A DNA stretch of 64,000 nucleotides from Limnobacter sp. (lineage in GTDB: Bacteria > Pseudomonadota > Gammaproteobacteria > Burkholderiales > Burkholderiaceae_B): NCBI GenBank assembly GCA_029866125.1, contig JARWZZ010000016.1:1-64000 (forward strand), given 5' to 3'. Shown one piece after another: positions 1 to 9,291 of this stretch. The notes under the pieces are model-generated. The model did no database searches and was not told the origin of the DNA. It was given only the letters and a program-made list of their open reading frames with translations. Numbering within the stretch: the first letter of the stretch is position 1; each line of letters starts with the position of its first letter. The position numbers and the translations under genes are program-made.

Positions 1-203
1 CCCAGGCTCAGGGTGGTCCACAAAATCCAGACCAACCAAAACAAGCCAAAAGCCATGGCTGCAACCGACATGCACAATGCAAAGGCGTTGACCTTCCGAC
101 GCTTCGATTGCATGGCCGCTTTCATGGCCTCTGACCGATCGATGTGCTGAGCCTTGTGTTCAGCTTCTTTTTCTAATTTACTCATTGTTGCTTCACCCAT
201 CAT
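1..203 (-). CDS. pstA: PstA, phosphate ABC transporter permease (N-terminal fragment)
   Basis: The 3' part of the gene lies beyond the left edge, so only about 67 codons are visible. The protein starts MMGEATMSKLEKEAE or, from the internal ATG at 185, MSKLEKEAEHKAQ. A charged cytoplasmic stretch is followed by a first membrane segment rich in Phe, Leu and Trp near residues 42-66. The start at 203 is preferred because AAGGGG lies about 8 bases upstream, right at the pstC stop. PstA and PstC form the inner-membrane channel of the high-affinity phosphate importer. The 11-bp gap to pstC implies co-transcription. The identity rests mostly on position behind pstC, as most of the conserved permease domain is missing. 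Confidence 0.75.
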   Translation of the reverse strand, partial: MMGEATMSKLEKEAEHKAQHIDRSEAMKAAMQSKRRKVNAFALCMSVAAMAFGLFWLVWILWTTLSL

Positions 204-214
204 TTTCCGGCCCC

Positions 215-1174
215 TTACCCTTTCTTGCCTGCACTTTTAGCAAGCTGGGCCAATAGGATCTTGGACGCAACCAGCACGATGAAGGTAATCAGGAACAGGA
301 TCAAACCCAACTCCATCAACGCGGAGGTGTGTAAACCCGCCTCAGCTTCCGCAAACTCGTTGGCCAGCGCCGACGTAATGCTGTTTCCCGGGGAGAACAA
401 GGACACATCATTGAGGTAGTTGGTGTTACCAATCACAAAGGTAACCGCCATGGTTTCGCCCAATGCGCGGCCTAGGCCCAGCATCACGCCACCAACAACT
501 CCTACCTTGGTGTGGGGCAATATAATTTTCCAGATCACTTCCCAAGTGGTGCAACCAATGCCGTAGCCGGCTTCTTTCAACATCACTGGGGTGACTTCAA
601 ACACATCACGCATCACCGCTGCAATGTAGGGAATGATCATGATTGCCAGAATGACACCTGCGCACAACAGGCCAATACCAATCGGTGGGCCTTGAAACAA
701 AGCACCAATCACAGGGATTTGACCCACGGTGGCATTCAGGGGTTTTTGTGCGTATTCAGCGAAGATGGGTGCAAATATCAGCAAACCCCACATGCCGTAC
801 ACAATGGAAGGCACTGCGGCCAGCAACTCAATGGCAATACCCATCGGGCGGCGCAACCAAGGTGGGGCCAATTCAGTCAAAAACAAAGCAATACCAAAAC
901 TGACCGGTACGGCAATAATGAGGGCAATCAACGAGGTGACCAAGGTACCGTAGATGGGCACCAAAGCACCGTACTGATTATTGGGTGGATCCCAGTCCGC
1001 GGTCGTCAGAAAGCTCAGACCAAATGCCTCAATGGACTCCCAAGAGGAGATGAACAAGGAGGCTATGATTCCGCCCAGCAGAAACAAAGTGAGCAAGGCG
1101 GCTGACGTGGTCAACAGCCCGAACACAACATCACCAGACTTGCTCGGCGGCTTGATCGTAGAGGTATTTGACAT
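215..1174 (-). CDS. pstC: PstC, phosphate ABC transporter permease
   Basis: The 319-residue protein has about six membrane segments and the binding-protein-dependent permease domain. It includes the stretch [20 protein letters not shown], the EAA-loop that contacts the ATPase, and [17 protein letters not shown], typical of PstC. Its length is normal for the family. With PstA it forms the inner-membrane pore for phosphate delivered by PstS and driven by PstB. No pstS lies directly upstream: the next gene on the same strand is rlhA, 178 bp away. The operon therefore appears to start at pstC, and candidate Pho boxes in that gap fit PhoB control. The start MSNTST is the first ATG of the frame. 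Confidence 0.95.
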   Translation of the reverse strand: MSNTSTIKPPSKSGDVVFGLLTTSAALLTLFLLGGIIASLFISSWESIEAFGLSFLTTADWDPPNNQYGALVPIYGTLVTSLIALIIAVPVSFGIALFLTELAPPWLRRPMGIAIELLAAVPSIVYGMWGLLIFAPIFAEYAQKPLNATVGQIPVIGALFQGPPIGIGLLCAGVILAIMIIPYIAAVMRDVFEVTPVMLKEAGYGIGCTTWEVIWKIILPHTKVGVVGGVMLGLGRALGETMAVTFVIGNTNYLNDVSLFSPGNSITSALANEFAEAEAGLHTSALMELGLILFLITFIVLVASKILLAQLAKSAGKKG

Positions 1175-1256
1175 AGTGGGTGCTTAAAAAAAGCGAAGAT
1201 GGAGCGTCACAACGAACGCACAATCGACGAGCCAATCGTTTACAGACCGTAGCTTA

Positions 1257-1313
1257 ATCATTATTTATGACAAAACAAAGACAAATGGGCACGGCGATGC
1301 ATTTTATGACAAT
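1257..1313 (-). promoter_or_regulatory. Candidate Pho boxes upstream of pstC
   Basis: Read on the minus strand, two TTGTCATAAA half-sites occur, at 1313-1304 and 1274-1265, in the 178-bp gap between rlhA and pstC. The PhoB consensus half-site is CTGTCAT followed by an A/T-rich spacer of four bases, so each copy matches one half plus spacer (TTGTCAT-AAAA and TTGTCAT-AAAT). The second halves (TGCATCG and AATGATT) are weak. The two copies are 39 bp apart. Position before a pst operon makes phosphate-starvation control likely, but it is inferred from pattern alone. Confidence 0.45.
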
Positions 1314-1352
1314 TCATAATTCAGGCCAACCCACTCCAACATCAACTTCCAA

Positions 1353-3329
1353 TCACTGGGCTGGGCGCTGCTTGAAAAACTTCAGCTCAACCACGCTGGG
1401 CGGTGCGCTTTTGAAAATTTCCGGGCGCATTTTACCCATGATGTGCATTTCACACGGCTTGCAATCAAACACGAGGGTGTATTTTTGGTCGCCATTGATT
1501 AGGGTCATAGGCTCTGCTTTGACTTGCCCTTGAACGCCTTTTACACCTTTGGCCTGTTTTGGGCACAAATTAAACGAGAATCGCAGACAATGCTTGGTGA
1601 TCATCACCGGCACTTCGCCTGCCTCTTCGTGTGCCTCATAGGCTGCGGCAATCATTTCCACGCCATGCTGAGCATAAAAGTCACGCGCCTTCTGGTTGTA
1701 CACGTTGGCCAAAAAGCTCAGTGACTTTTCTGGGTACTGGGCCAAGGGCTGCACTTTTTCGCGACGTAGAGGCCGCGCCCAAGCCGCCACACGGGCTTTG
1801 TCCAGCGCAGCCACCGCATCGCGGCGTAAAGCATTCAACACGCTGGAAGGTAAAAACCAAGGCTGACTCAAAGCCAGCTTCACACCCAAAGCGGCGTAAT
1901 CGCTGCCCCCCAACTTGCCCAACTGGGTTTCTGCCGTTTTCAAAGCCTTTTCAGCTTGGTCGGCCACTTGCAAATCCAAGTCTTGGTGCAGGGTGACGGT
2001 TACGCCATCTTCATCCACCAAAGTCAGTTTCAAACCACGGGGCTTGTTGACCGCATCGGGCGAATCATTGTGCCAATCCTCAAGGCTAAGCCACACATCA
2101 ATTTTACGTTCAGCACTGGCCTTGGCCAAAGCCATGTCCCAAGCGTGGTCCCGGTTGCGGTGAATGGGCAGGCCCGCCTTCAAACCGGTGTAAGTGGCAA
2201 TGGGGTCACGCGGGAAAATGCGGTACATACCCCCCACTTTCTCGGCGCGGTTCACCGACACCCCCACCACCTCTCGCTTGTTCATGAAGTTCAAGCCATC
2301 GGCATTGTTCAAAGTTTCCGTGCTTTCTACATCAAACCAACGGTCGCCCACCTGCGCCACAGTGCCCACAGGCAAACCGATGAATTTGGGCGAATCAAAT
2401 GCACCAATGTCTTCTTTGCGGCCAGTTGCAAAATAGTCGGTCGAACCACGGTGGAAATTGCGGTCTGGGTCGGGGCGGAAATAGTGGCGGGTTGTCCCGC
2501 TGGATGCGCGGCTAAACTCGCTGCGGCTTTCCATAATCTCATCCAGCAACAAGCGGTAATGGGCTGTGATGTTTTTCACATAGGCCATGTCTTTGTAACG
2601 GCCTTCAATCTTGAATGACCGCACACCCGCATCAATCAGGGCTTCCAAGTTACCACTTTGGTTGTTGTCTTTCATGGACAGCAAATGCTTGTCAAAGGCC
2701 ACCACGCCACCCTCTTGGTCAGTCAGGGTGTACGGCAAGCGGCAAGCTTGGGAGCAATCGCCCCGGTTTGCACTGCGCCCAGTTTCGGCATGGCTAATGT
2801 TGCATTGGCCTGAAAAGGCCACACACAATGCACCGTGTATGAAGTATTCCAAAGTGGCATCCACCTTGGCATGGAATTCGTGGATCTGACCCACAGTCAA
2901 CTCACGCGGCAAAACCAATTGAGAAAACCCGCTGGCCGCCAAAAACTGGGCTTTTTCTACGGTGCGGATGTCGCACTGGGTACTGGCATGGATTTGGATA
3001 GGGGGAATATCCATCTCCATCACACCCATGTCCTGCACAATCAAAGCATCCACGCCCGCGTCGTACAACTGATGAATCAGCTTTCGGGCTTCTTCCAACT
3101 CAGCATCATGCAAAATGGTATTCAGGGTGGTGAATATGCGAACATGGTATTTGTGCGCAAATTCCACCAATTTGGCGATATCTTGCACCGAATTACTGGC
3201 ATTGTGCCTCGCCCCAAAAATAGGCCCGCCAATGTAAATGGCATCTGCCCCATGAAGAATGGCTTCACGGGCAATCTCCGTGTCACGCGCAGGGGCAAGC
3301 AATTCAAGTTCGTAGGGCAGCAAGCTCAT
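1353..3329 (-). CDS. rlhA: RlhA-like 23S rRNA C2501 hydroxylase (peptidase U32 family)
   Basis: The 658-residue protein begins with the U32 TIM-barrel pattern ELLAPARDTEIAREAILHGA and YIGGPIFGARH. It carries the family cysteine cluster CNISHAETGRSANRGDCSQ near residues 175-195, with a third Cys four residues later, and two more Cys in FDCKPCEMHIMG near the C-terminus. The length matches E. coli RlhA (YdcP, about 653 residues) and not TrhP (YegQ, about 450), because a long C-terminal DUF3656-type extension is present. E. coli RlhA hydroxylates C2501 of 23S rRNA with help from prephenate. Function here is inferred by family. It stands alone; its 3' end faces the pstC promoter region. Confidence 0.85.
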   Translation of the reverse strand: MSLLPYELELLAPARDTEIAREAILHGADAIYIGGPIFGARHNASNSVQDIAKLVEFAHKYHVRIFTTLNTILHDAELEEARKLIHQLYDAGVDALIVQDMGVMEMDIPPIQIHASTQCDIRTVEKAQFLAASGFSQLVLPRELTVGQIHEFHAKVDATLEYFIHGALCVAFSGQCNISHAETGRSANRGDCSQACRLPYTLTDQEGGVVAFDKHLLSMKDNNQSGNLEALIDAGVRSFKIEGRYKDMAYVKNITAHYRLLLDEIMESRSEFSRASSGTTRHYFRPDPDRNFHRGSTDYFATGRKEDIGAFDSPKFIGLPVGTVAQVGDRWFDVESTETLNNADGLNFMNKREVVGVSVNRAEKVGGMYRIFPRDPIATYTGLKAGLPIHRNRDHAWDMALAKASAERKIDVWLSLEDWHNDSPDAVNKPRGLKLTLVDEDGVTVTLHQDLDLQVADQAEKALKTAETQLGKLGGSDYAALGVKLALSQPWFLPSSVLNALRRDAVAALDKARVAAWARPLRREKVQPLAQYPEKSLSFLANVYNQKARDFYAQHGVEMIAAAYEAHEEAGEVPVMITKHCLRFSFNLCPKQAKGVKGVQGQVKAEPMTLINGDQKYTLVFDCKPCEMHIMGKMRPEIFKSAPPSVVELKFFKQRPAQ

Positions 3330-3436
3330 GATTTTTTTGATAGTTTTCGGTTAAGGGTTGCCATTATTTCAAAAAGCAGCCCAAAGGGAAAGCTATTCCT
3401 TAGAAGAGTGACCCAATGGCCCCTCACCCCGCCTGT

Positions 3437-4309
3437 CTACAGAACCCAATACAGCGCCAAAGAGACAAACACCAAGCTCATCAGGTTGCCAATCATCACC
3501 ATGGAGGCCACTTTGCTGGGCTCCACATTGTACTTTTCAGCAAAAACGAAGTTCAACACCGCCGGTGGCAGCGCCCCAAACACAATCAACATGGCCTGAT
3601 GCTCTGGGCTCAAAGGCAACATCATGGCCATGGGCCAGGCAATCAGTAAACCAGTCAATGGGCAAACCACGCCTGCGATCACACCCATTTTGAAATCACC
3701 AAAGGCCGACTGGGTCAGGCGCACCCCCAGGCTGAACAACAAAAGCGGAATGGACACATCGCCCGTCAATTTAATCGCAAAATTCAGGGGGGGCCAGATG
3801 CTCCATTCCATCATGCTGATGGTTAAACCAATGATGGATGCAATCACCACCGGCTGTTTGAGCACATGCAGGGGGTTGGACTTTCGACTCAGCGCCCAAG
3901 TACCCAGGGAGTAATGCATGGTGTTTTCCACCATAAACATCACCACGGCAGCAGGCACTGCCGCCTCACCAAACGCCAACAAAGCCAAAGGAATACCCAT
4001 ATTCCCGCTGTTGTTAAACATGATGGGCGGAATAAAAGTACGGGGGCTTTGATTGAGCCACCTTGCAATAGGGTAGGCCAACAAACCCGAACCCAGCACC
4101 ACCGCCAAGGCCCCCAAAGCCAGCATGGAATAAGTAGACAGTTGAATGGACTTGCCAGCCAAGGAGGACAGCACCAGTGCAGGTACAAAAACATCCATGT
4201 TCAGCTGGTTGGCAAACTTCATTTCCGGTTTTTTAAACCGACCATACAAGTAACCAAGGCCAATAATGGCGAAGATGGGGAAAATCACCGCCACAATGCG
4301 CATAAACAT
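3437..4309 (-). CDS. AEC (auxin efflux carrier) family permease
   Basis: A 290-residue, very hydrophobic protein with about ten predicted membrane segments. It opens with [20 protein letters not shown], the usual first segment of bacterial AEC/Mem_trans permeases, and contains [17 protein letters not shown] near residues 97-114 (the Asn-rich crossover typical of the family) and [18 protein letters not shown] near the C-terminus. Family members export small organic acids such as malate or malonate; no substrate can be assigned from sequence. It is a single gene, divergent from htpX. An in-frame ATG two codons downstream is an equally good start. Confidence 0.85.
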   Translation of the reverse strand: MFMRIVAVIFPIFAIIGLGYLYGRFKKPEMKFANQLNMDVFVPALVLSSLAGKSIQLSTYSMLALGALAVVLGSGLLAYPIARWLNQSPRTFIPPIMFNNSGNMGIPLALLAFGEAAVPAAVVMFMVENTMHYSLGTWALSRKSNPLHVLKQPVVIASIIGLTISMMEWSIWPPLNFAIKLTGDVSIPLLLFSLGVRLTQSAFGDFKMGVIAGVVCPLTGLLIAWPMAMMLPLSPEHQAMLIVFGALPPAVLNFVFAEKYNVEPSKVASMVMIGNLMSLVFVSLALYWVL

Positions 4310-4511
4310 AAAAACAATTCCTGCTGGGGTCGCTTAGGCGCAAAGTGTAATGACTCTGCGTTCAGTTTTCCAATCCGGCATTACCCGCAGCGTGATAAGC
4401 CCACCCTCACTGAATCACATCACATCGAGCATATCGAACAAATAATCAGTTTTTATTCGATTTATTCTTATAGTCCAATCACATACACTGAACCCGCTTC
4501 TTCTTTCCTTG

Positions 4512-4574
4512 TCTTACATTTGCCGATGGATGCTCATCCCTTCGGTAAATACCCCGAACCAAGGCAATGTAAGA
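4512..4574 (+). promoter_or_regulatory. Candidate structured leader RNA (three-way junction) upstream of htpX
   Basis: In the 327-bp gap before htpX, bases 4512-4524 (TCTTACATTTGCC) pair with 4563-4574 (GGCAATGTAAGA), giving 12 pairs with one bulged T. Inside lie two small hairpins: 4528-4539 (GGAT/ATCC) and 4541-4558 (TTCGG/CCGAA). Together they form a three-way junction ending 62 bp before the htpX start. A weak -10-like TATAGT at 4469-4474 would place it in the transcript. It matches no riboswitch class I could recall. The rest of 4310-4636 shows no gene; the htpX ribosome site is the AGGAAA about ten bases before its ATG. Confidence 0.4.
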
Positions 4575-4636
4575 GGAAGCTCCCCTTAAAACGGGATACT
4601 CTTGTAAAAAGAAAAACTCACAGGAAAATAAGCACT

Positions 4637-5518
4637 ATGAAAAGGATCGTTCTTTTTCTCGTAACCAACATGGCAATCATGCTGGTGTTGGGCATTACAG
4701 TTCAAGTACTGGGCATTAACCAGTTTATGGCTGGCGGCAATTTGAACCTCACCATGTTGCTGGCATTCAGCGCGGTGATGGGCTTCGGCGGTTCTTTCAT
4801 CAGTTTGATGATGAGTAAAACCATCGCCAAATGGAGCACAGGCGCCAGGGTGATTGAACAACCCAGCAACGACATGGAACGCTGGCTAGTCAGCACCGTG
4901 CAGCGCTTGGCCCAGCGCGCCAACATTGCCATGCCTGAGGTGGCTTTGTACGAGGGCGCCCCCAACGCATTTGCGACGGGCCCCAGCAAATCCAACTCGC
5001 TGGTGGCTGTTAGCACGGGCTTGTTGCAGTCCATGACCAAAGAGGAAGTGGAAGCTGTGCTTGCCCACGAGGTTGCACACGTGGCCAATGGTGACATGGT
5101 GACTCTGACCCTGATCCAAGGTGTGGTCAACACGTTTGTGTTCTTCCTTGCTCGGGTGGTGGGCTTTTTGGTGGATCAGGCTTTGCGCAAAAACGATTCC
5201 GAATCGTCAGGCCCCGGCATTGGTTACATGGTCACCGTGATTGTGATGGAAATAACTTTGGGCATTTTGGCCAGCATCATTGTGATGTACTTTTCGCGTC
5301 AGCGTGAATTCCGCGCCGACTCAGGTGCCGCACATTTGATGGGTAACCGCCAACCCATGATTTCAGCCTTGCGTCGCTTGGGCGGTTTGGAATCGGGTGC
5401 ACTGCCCTCGCAAATGGCTGCTTCGGGTATTGCAGGCAAAGGTGGTGTAATGGCTTTGTTTACAAGCCACCCGCCCATTGAGCAACGCATTGAAGCCTTG
5501 CAAAACAACCGGGGCTAA
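4637..5518 (+). CDS. htpX: HtpX, membrane zinc metalloprotease
   Basis: From ATG 4637 the protein is 293 residues, the same length as E. coli HtpX, and starts [15 protein letters not shown] with two N-terminal membrane segments. The zinc-binding HExxH motif is H144-EVA-H148 in [12 protein letters not shown], and the third ligand region [14 protein letters not shown] follows near residue 220. Two further membrane segments lie between them. HtpX degrades misfolded inner-membrane proteins with the active site facing the cytoplasm. The frame is open far upstream, but that stretch is antisense to the AEC gene, so the short start is right. AGGAAA sits about ten bases before the ATG. The leader may be structured. 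Confidence 0.95.
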   Translation: MKRIVLFLVTNMAIMLVLGITVQVLGINQFMAGGNLNLTMLLAFSAVMGFGGSFISLMMSKTIAKWSTGARVIEQPSNDMERWLVSTVQRLAQRANIAMPEVALYEGAPNAFATGPSKSNSLVAVSTGLLQSMTKEEVEAVLAHEVAHVANGDMVTLTLIQGVVNTFVFFLARVVGFLVDQALRKNDSESSGPGIGYMVTVIVMEITLGILASIIVMYFSRQREFRADSGAAHLMGNRQPMISALRRLGGLESGALPSQMAASGIAGKGGVMALFTSHPPIEQRIEALQNNRG

Positions 5519-5526
5519 ACAAGCCC

Positions 5527-6408
5527 TTAGTCGGGTTTGAACAAATCCCGGAACAAAGGGTGGTCGACGCTGCGGGGGTGAACAAAAGCAAAATACTGCT
5601 CAATCACCCCTTCAGCTTCACCCAAGCAGTCCAAGCCCTCATCCAGCGCGTTGGGGGACAATCGGGAAGAGGGCATGGGAAACACGCCCACGCCCTTTCT
5701 TCCAAACACTTCCATCAAGGCCAAATCATCAAACTCGCCCACCACATGGGGTTTGATGTCCAATGAATCAAACCATTGCTCCAACCGGATACGCAGCATG
5801 TTGCCGCGTGAAGGCAGCAAGATGGGCGCAGTTTGAAGCACCTCCACCAAATCAAAACCGTATTTTGCGGTCAAAGGGTGGTTGGCAAAAAACTGGACCG
5901 GGAATGAAGACAGTGAGCGGGATTGAAGTTGAGCGGTGCCCTGCCCCCCAGGCCGCTCTGCCAGTACCAAATCAATACGGTGTTGTGACAACTCGCTGCA
6001 TAGCCAAGTAAATTGCCCCTCTTTACACACCAAACGCACCGGGTGTTTGTCCAACACGGGGGCCAAAAGGCTATAACAAACGGGCTTGGGCAGCGCATCG
6101 GCAATACCCAATGTAAGCCGCATGGTGCTGTCTAGGTTTTCATCTTGGAGGCTGTCCACCAACTGGTCGCCAATTTGAAATATTTGGTCGGCATAGCGCA
6201 GCGCTACCAAACCCGCCTCGGTAAGGACTAACCCCCTACCTTGGGGTTTAAAAAGGGACCGACCCAGACTAAGCTCTAGGGCACGGACTTGGCTGGAAAG
6301 GGTCTGAGGGCGAAGCCCAGCCTGATCCGCAGCCTGCGTCATACTGCCGTACTTCGCAACCATCCAGAAGTAACGTAGGTGGTGGTAATTGAGATGTTCA
6401 GAGTTCAT
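5527..6408 (-). CDS. LysR-family regulator, NhaR-like
   Basis: A 293-residue LysR protein. The N-terminal winged helix reads LNYHHLRYFWMVAKYGSMTQ with AADQAGLRPQTLSSQVRALE, closely resembling NhaR of enterobacteria, which senses sodium and activates nhaA. The C-terminal ligand-binding half is intact to about residue 290. No Na+/H+ antiporter gene is adjacent, so the target is unknown; a role in sodium, pH or stress response is only a family-based guess. It is convergent with htpX, with 8 bp between the stops, and divergent from the hibernation-factor gene, sharing a 124-bp A/T-rich promoter region. Confidence 0.85.
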   Translation of the reverse strand: MNSEHLNYHHLRYFWMVAKYGSMTQAADQAGLRPQTLSSQVRALELSLGRSLFKPQGRGLVLTEAGLVALRYADQIFQIGDQLVDSLQDENLDSTMRLTLGIADALPKPVCYSLLAPVLDKHPVRLVCKEGQFTWLCSELSQHRIDLVLAERPGGQGTAQLQSRSLSSFPVQFFANHPLTAKYGFDLVEVLQTAPILLPSRGNMLRIRLEQWFDSLDIKPHVVGEFDDLALMEVFGRKGVGVFPMPSSRLSPNALDEGLDCLGEAEGVIEQYFAFVHPRSVDHPLFRDLFKPD

Positions 6409-6532
6409 GCTTCAATATTTTCGAAACAATAGTCCCCTATAATCTCATTTATTCTTAGAATCACAAAAATTAAAATTGACCGGTTGAAGCAAAACATCGA
6501 TAAAAACTTCGCACGGCAGAGGAGCAAACGCA

Positions 6533-6880
6533 ATGAAGACATCCATTTTGAGTCGCCATCAAGAAATTGATGAAACGATCAAACGTTACGTGCATCAACG
6601 TATTCAATCCGCTTTGAAGTTGTTGATTACGCAGGTGCAAGACATCACTGTGCATTTAAGTGCCGAACACGCGGCCGATGGGTCACGCCAAAAAGCATGT
6701 GAAATTGAAATACAACTGGGCGAAAACCAATTGGTGGTTGTCAAAAGCAACACCAGCCACTGGCTGGCCGCAATTGATCAAGCTGTGGAAGCGGCTGCAC
6801 GCGCAGTGCGCCGTAAACTAAGTCAAACCTTGAAGACCATCGCGCTCAAGCCCATGGTCATCAAGGGGTCTTCCATTTAA
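6533..6880 (+). CDS. HPF/RaiA-type ribosome hibernation factor
   Basis: A 115-residue protein of the short RaiA/HPF (sigma54-modulation) family. It has the beta-alpha-beta-beta-beta-alpha pattern, with the helix RHQEIDETIKRYVHQRIQSA at residues 8-27 and a basic C-terminal helix AAARAVRRKLSQTLK. It lacks the long C-terminal dimerisation domain of long HPF. Such proteins bind the 30S decoding region in stationary phase and block tRNA and mRNA binding. The start is well supported by GAGGAG about ten bases upstream. The divergence from HPF next to rpoN is notable: this copy sits alone beside a LysR gene. Confidence 0.8.
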   Translation: MKTSILSRHQEIDETIKRYVHQRIQSALKLLITQVQDITVHLSAEHAADGSRQKACEIEIQLGENQLVVVKSNTSHWLAAIDQAVEAAARAVRRKLSQTLKTIALKPMVIKGSSI

Positions 6881-6907
6881 CCCCACACACTGGCTCTACA
6901 AATAAGC

Positions 6908-8212
6908 TTAATAAGTCACACCCAAGCTGACGCTCAAAGAGTTCTGGTGCATGTAGATGGACTCCCGGGGACTGATTCCCGGCAAAGACAAGATCGACGC
7001 ACCAGACACATTCACTTCAGTGGCCCTCATGTAATGGCCAGACAACTCGACGTTCTCTGCCACTTTGTAAGTGCCTCCCAAGGTGTAGTGTTTGCTTACA
7101 ACGCCTGGGGCAAGGATGTTGAAGCTGACATCCCTTGGGCTGACTGGGTTGTCCCCTTTGTTAAAACCACCACGTACAGTCAGTTTGGGCGACAACTTGT
7201 ACTCAACCGCAAATTTTTGAACTTTGACATTGCCCCATCCAAAACCGGGTCCATCTGAATTACCCAAGCAGTTGCAGCCCATGGTGGCGCTTGTACTTGG
7301 ATTCCCCACTGAGGGTACTTCACTGAATTTGATGACTGAGTAATCAAAACCCACCAACAAACGCGGGCTAGGGCGGAACGCCACACCGACACCATAGTTG
7401 GTGGGAATATCAAAATCACCCTGCCCTGCAAATAAGCCGGCGTATTCCTTGAACTTGCTCATGTTAATGCGAGGCGAGTAAGCCGCACCCACTGTCACTT
7501 GGTCAAAGTTTCCGAAGTAGCCTACTCGATAGCCTTTACCAAAACTCGTGCTGGTGCCATTGTTGGTCAGCTTGTCGGGGTCGCTGCTGTAATTACCTAA
7601 CAAGGGGTTTGCAAAAAACTGCAAACCCATCGCAGCAAAGCGCTGATACACAAACAATGGGCTGATGCCCACTGAGTGATTCCTATCGAATTGATAGGCC
7701 AATGTGGGTGCCACCACCAACTGCTCGAGATTCACCCCAGCAGCACCCTGACCACAAAACGGATTTCCCCGACCTGAAGTGGTCACGATGGGGCAACTGG
7801 TGCTATCTCCTTCCTGATACTCGGTATTCAACCCACCATTGCCATACACATGCAAACCAATTGCAGTCGACTTTGAAAGCGTCTTGCTCATCGCCAAATC
7901 AGGAATGACAAAGACATCTCTGTCGCTGTCTTCCTTAAACCCAAAACCGTTGGTACGTTCTGCGCCACGCTTGGGCACAAATATTTCAAATGCCGCATCA
8001 ACTCGGTTACCAACCTCGACCAACACAGCGGGGTTGTTTGCACCCGCAGTGGCGTCGTCTGCAATGGCCAGGGACACTCCACCCCGGCCCTTGGCCTTTG
8101 TGCCGTAGCCATGCGCGAAGTATCCATTGGTGGCTGATACATCGGAGGTATTGAGCAAGAGGATGCCGCTGATCGAAATGGCGAGAAAGGAATACAGATT
8201 CGGGGTGCTCAT
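6908..8212 (-). CDS. FadL/OmpP1-family outer-membrane channel
   Basis: A 434-residue precursor with a signal peptide ending near residue 27 (DVSA-TNGYFAHGYG). The mature N-terminus NGYFAHGYGTKAKGRGG, followed by AIADDATAGANNPA, is the classic hatch start of FadL-family barrels, and the chain ends in an aromatic-rich strand, SVSLGVTY. FadL channels admit hydrophobic molecules such as long-chain fatty acids, hydrocarbons or aromatics through a lateral opening. The gene faces away from the RoxA-like haem locus but shares a 12-bp upstream element with it. A role in bringing a hydrophobic substrate to that system is plausible but unproven. Confidence 0.88.
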   Translation of the reverse strand: MSTPNLYSFLAISISGILLLNTSDVSATNGYFAHGYGTKAKGRGGVSLAIADDATAGANNPAVLVEVGNRVDAAFEIFVPKRGAERTNGFGFKEDSDRDVFVIPDLAMSKTLSKSTAIGLHVYGNGGLNTEYQEGDSTSCPIVTTSGRGNPFCGQGAAGVNLEQLVVAPTLAYQFDRNHSVGISPLFVYQRFAAMGLQFFANPLLGNYSSDPDKLTNNGTSTSFGKGYRVGYFGNFDQVTVGAAYSPRINMSKFKEYAGLFAGQGDFDIPTNYGVGVAFRPSPRLLVGFDYSVIKFSEVPSVGNPSTSATMGCNCLGNSDGPGFGWGNVKVQKFAVEYKLSPKLTVRGGFNKGDNPVSPRDVSFNILAPGVVSKHYTLGGTYKVAENVELSGHYMRATEVNVSGASILSLPGISPRESIYMHQNSLSVSLGVTY

Positions 8213-8221
8213 GGAGAACGG

Positions 8222-8233
8222 ACACTTGTTAAC
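8222..8233. promoter_or_regulatory. Possible operator upstream of the FadL-type gene
   Basis: The 12-mer ACACTTGTTAAC lies ten bases before the channel gene, and is extended here to the perfect palindrome CTTGTTAACAAG (8225-8236). The identical 12-mer recurs at 9347-9358 upstream of the RoxA-like gene and no other copy was noticed in nearby intergenic DNA. The binding protein is unknown. The remaining 8237-8332 is A/T-rich and shows nothing else. Confidence 0.35.
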
Positions 8234-8332
8234 AAGGCGCCCAATCTACCAGACCTACCCGATTTATGAACTGATATTTTTGATTTTACTTATATGAAAA
8301 ACGCATAGTCTTCAAAATGAGAAGGTTCCCAA

Positions 8333-8815
8333 TCATTCCCTTAGAAATGGAAGCACGCGCTTGGCCGTCACATAGCGGCTGCGCCAGTAGGGGTCGTTCA
8401 GGCTGGCAGTGCTGACGCCCACACTGGAAGCGGCGTGGATGAACAAATCCTCACCCACGTAAATGCCCACATGGGGTTGCTTGGCACTGATTTGAAAAAA
8501 AACCAAATCGCCGGGAATGATGCTGCGGCGGGAAATGGGGTCACCTTCCCGCTGCTGATCATAAGTGGCACGTGGCAGGGCATAGCCAAAGGCATTTCGC
8601 ATCACCTGCTGCACAAAGGCTGAGCAATCCACCCCAGCTTTGGAGCTACCCCCGTACTTGTATGGGGTGCCTAGCCACTGGTCATATTGCCCTCTAAGGG
8701 CAACAAGCAGCTCGCCCCGATCGCCAGACCACTCGTATTTACTTTTTTTACCAGGCCCAACCGAGGAGCATGCGGTTAAAACCAGCACCAAACCGAGCAA
8801 AAACCATCGAATCAA
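8333..8815 (-). CDS. NlpC/P60 cysteine peptidase lipoprotein (Spr-like)
   Basis: A 160-residue lipoprotein: a short signal MIRWFLLGLVLVLTAC with the lipobox LTAC at residues 13-16, then an NlpC/P60 domain. The catalytic Cys is in VDCSAFVQQV (near residue 65), the first His in HVGIYVGEDLF (near 117), and the third polar residue in FIHAASSVG (near 128). Such enzymes cut the D-Glu-mDAP bond in peptidoglycan; E. coli Spr (MepS) is the model. The start is a TTG directly abutting the TAG of the upstream membrane gene. No in-frame ATG gives a complete signal, and AAAGGCGG lies nearby, so translational coupling is likely. Confidence 0.88.
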   Translation of the reverse strand: MIRWFLLGLVLVLTACSSVGPGKKSKYEWSGDRGELLVALRGQYDQWLGTPYKYGGSSKAGVDCSAFVQQVMRNAFGYALPRATYDQQREGDPISRRSIIPGDLVFFQISAKQPHVGIYVGEDLFIHAASSVGVSTASLNDPYWRSRYVTAKRVLPFLRE

Positions 8816-9166
8816 CTACACCACCGCCTTTCGCTCTACAAAACGCAAACCACCTTTGACGTATCTGTACAACTGCCAAAAGAAAACGCCAACGTAAATT
8901 AACCACCCTAAACCAAACAGCCAAAAGGTTGCAAATGACACAATGCTGCCGATGATACCAATCCAAAATGTCTTGATCAGCCAAGTGTAGTGCGACAAAT
9001 AAATACTACCGCCAGACTCGTCTTTTTTAATGTACGCAATAATCAAAGCCACCACCGTGGCCAGTGCCCCTGTAAACATACCCACCGCCCCCAGCAGGTA
9101 ACAAACCAAGACCAGCGTACGTGCAGTGTCGTCGGTAGAGCCCGGATTGGGCGTGAGTTGGTTCAT
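8816..9166 (-). CDS. Small DUF4870-like membrane protein
   Basis: A 116-residue protein with about three membrane segments: residues 18-45 (LVCYLLGAVGMFTGALATVV), 66-85 (FWIGIIGSIVSFATFWLFG) and 86-105. The interhelical loop AYIKKDESGGSIYLSHYTW resembles DUF4870-family proteins of Proteobacteria. The function of that family is unknown. Its stop codon touches the start of the NlpC/P60 gene, so both are probably translated from one message and may act together at the envelope. Confidence 0.65.
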   Translation of the reverse strand: MNQLTPNPGSTDDTARTLVLVCYLLGAVGMFTGALATVVALIIAYIKKDESGGSIYLSHYTWLIKTFWIGIIGSIVSFATFWLFGLGWLIYVGVFFWQLYRYVKGGLRFVERKAVV

Positions 9167-9291
9167 GAATCTTCCTGTGAGTGAGCCTAAGCTGCAGTTT
9201 AAATGATTCTGCTGATTCCCCCGAATACACCACTCGATTCAGGTAAAGGCATGTGAAATCAGTGATTGTCAGATATTACTTATTTTTGCAT

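Noticed and set aside
4512-4574. tRNA gene
   Set aside because: The closing stem resembles an acceptor arm, but the element has only two inner hairpins, no T-loop GTTCRA and no anticodon arm of the right shape.
3866-4636. Long N-terminal extension of the htpX frame (total 550 codons)
   Set aside because: The extension is antisense to the AEC permease and has low-complexity, His/Gln-rich content. HtpX from ATG 4637 has the exact family length.
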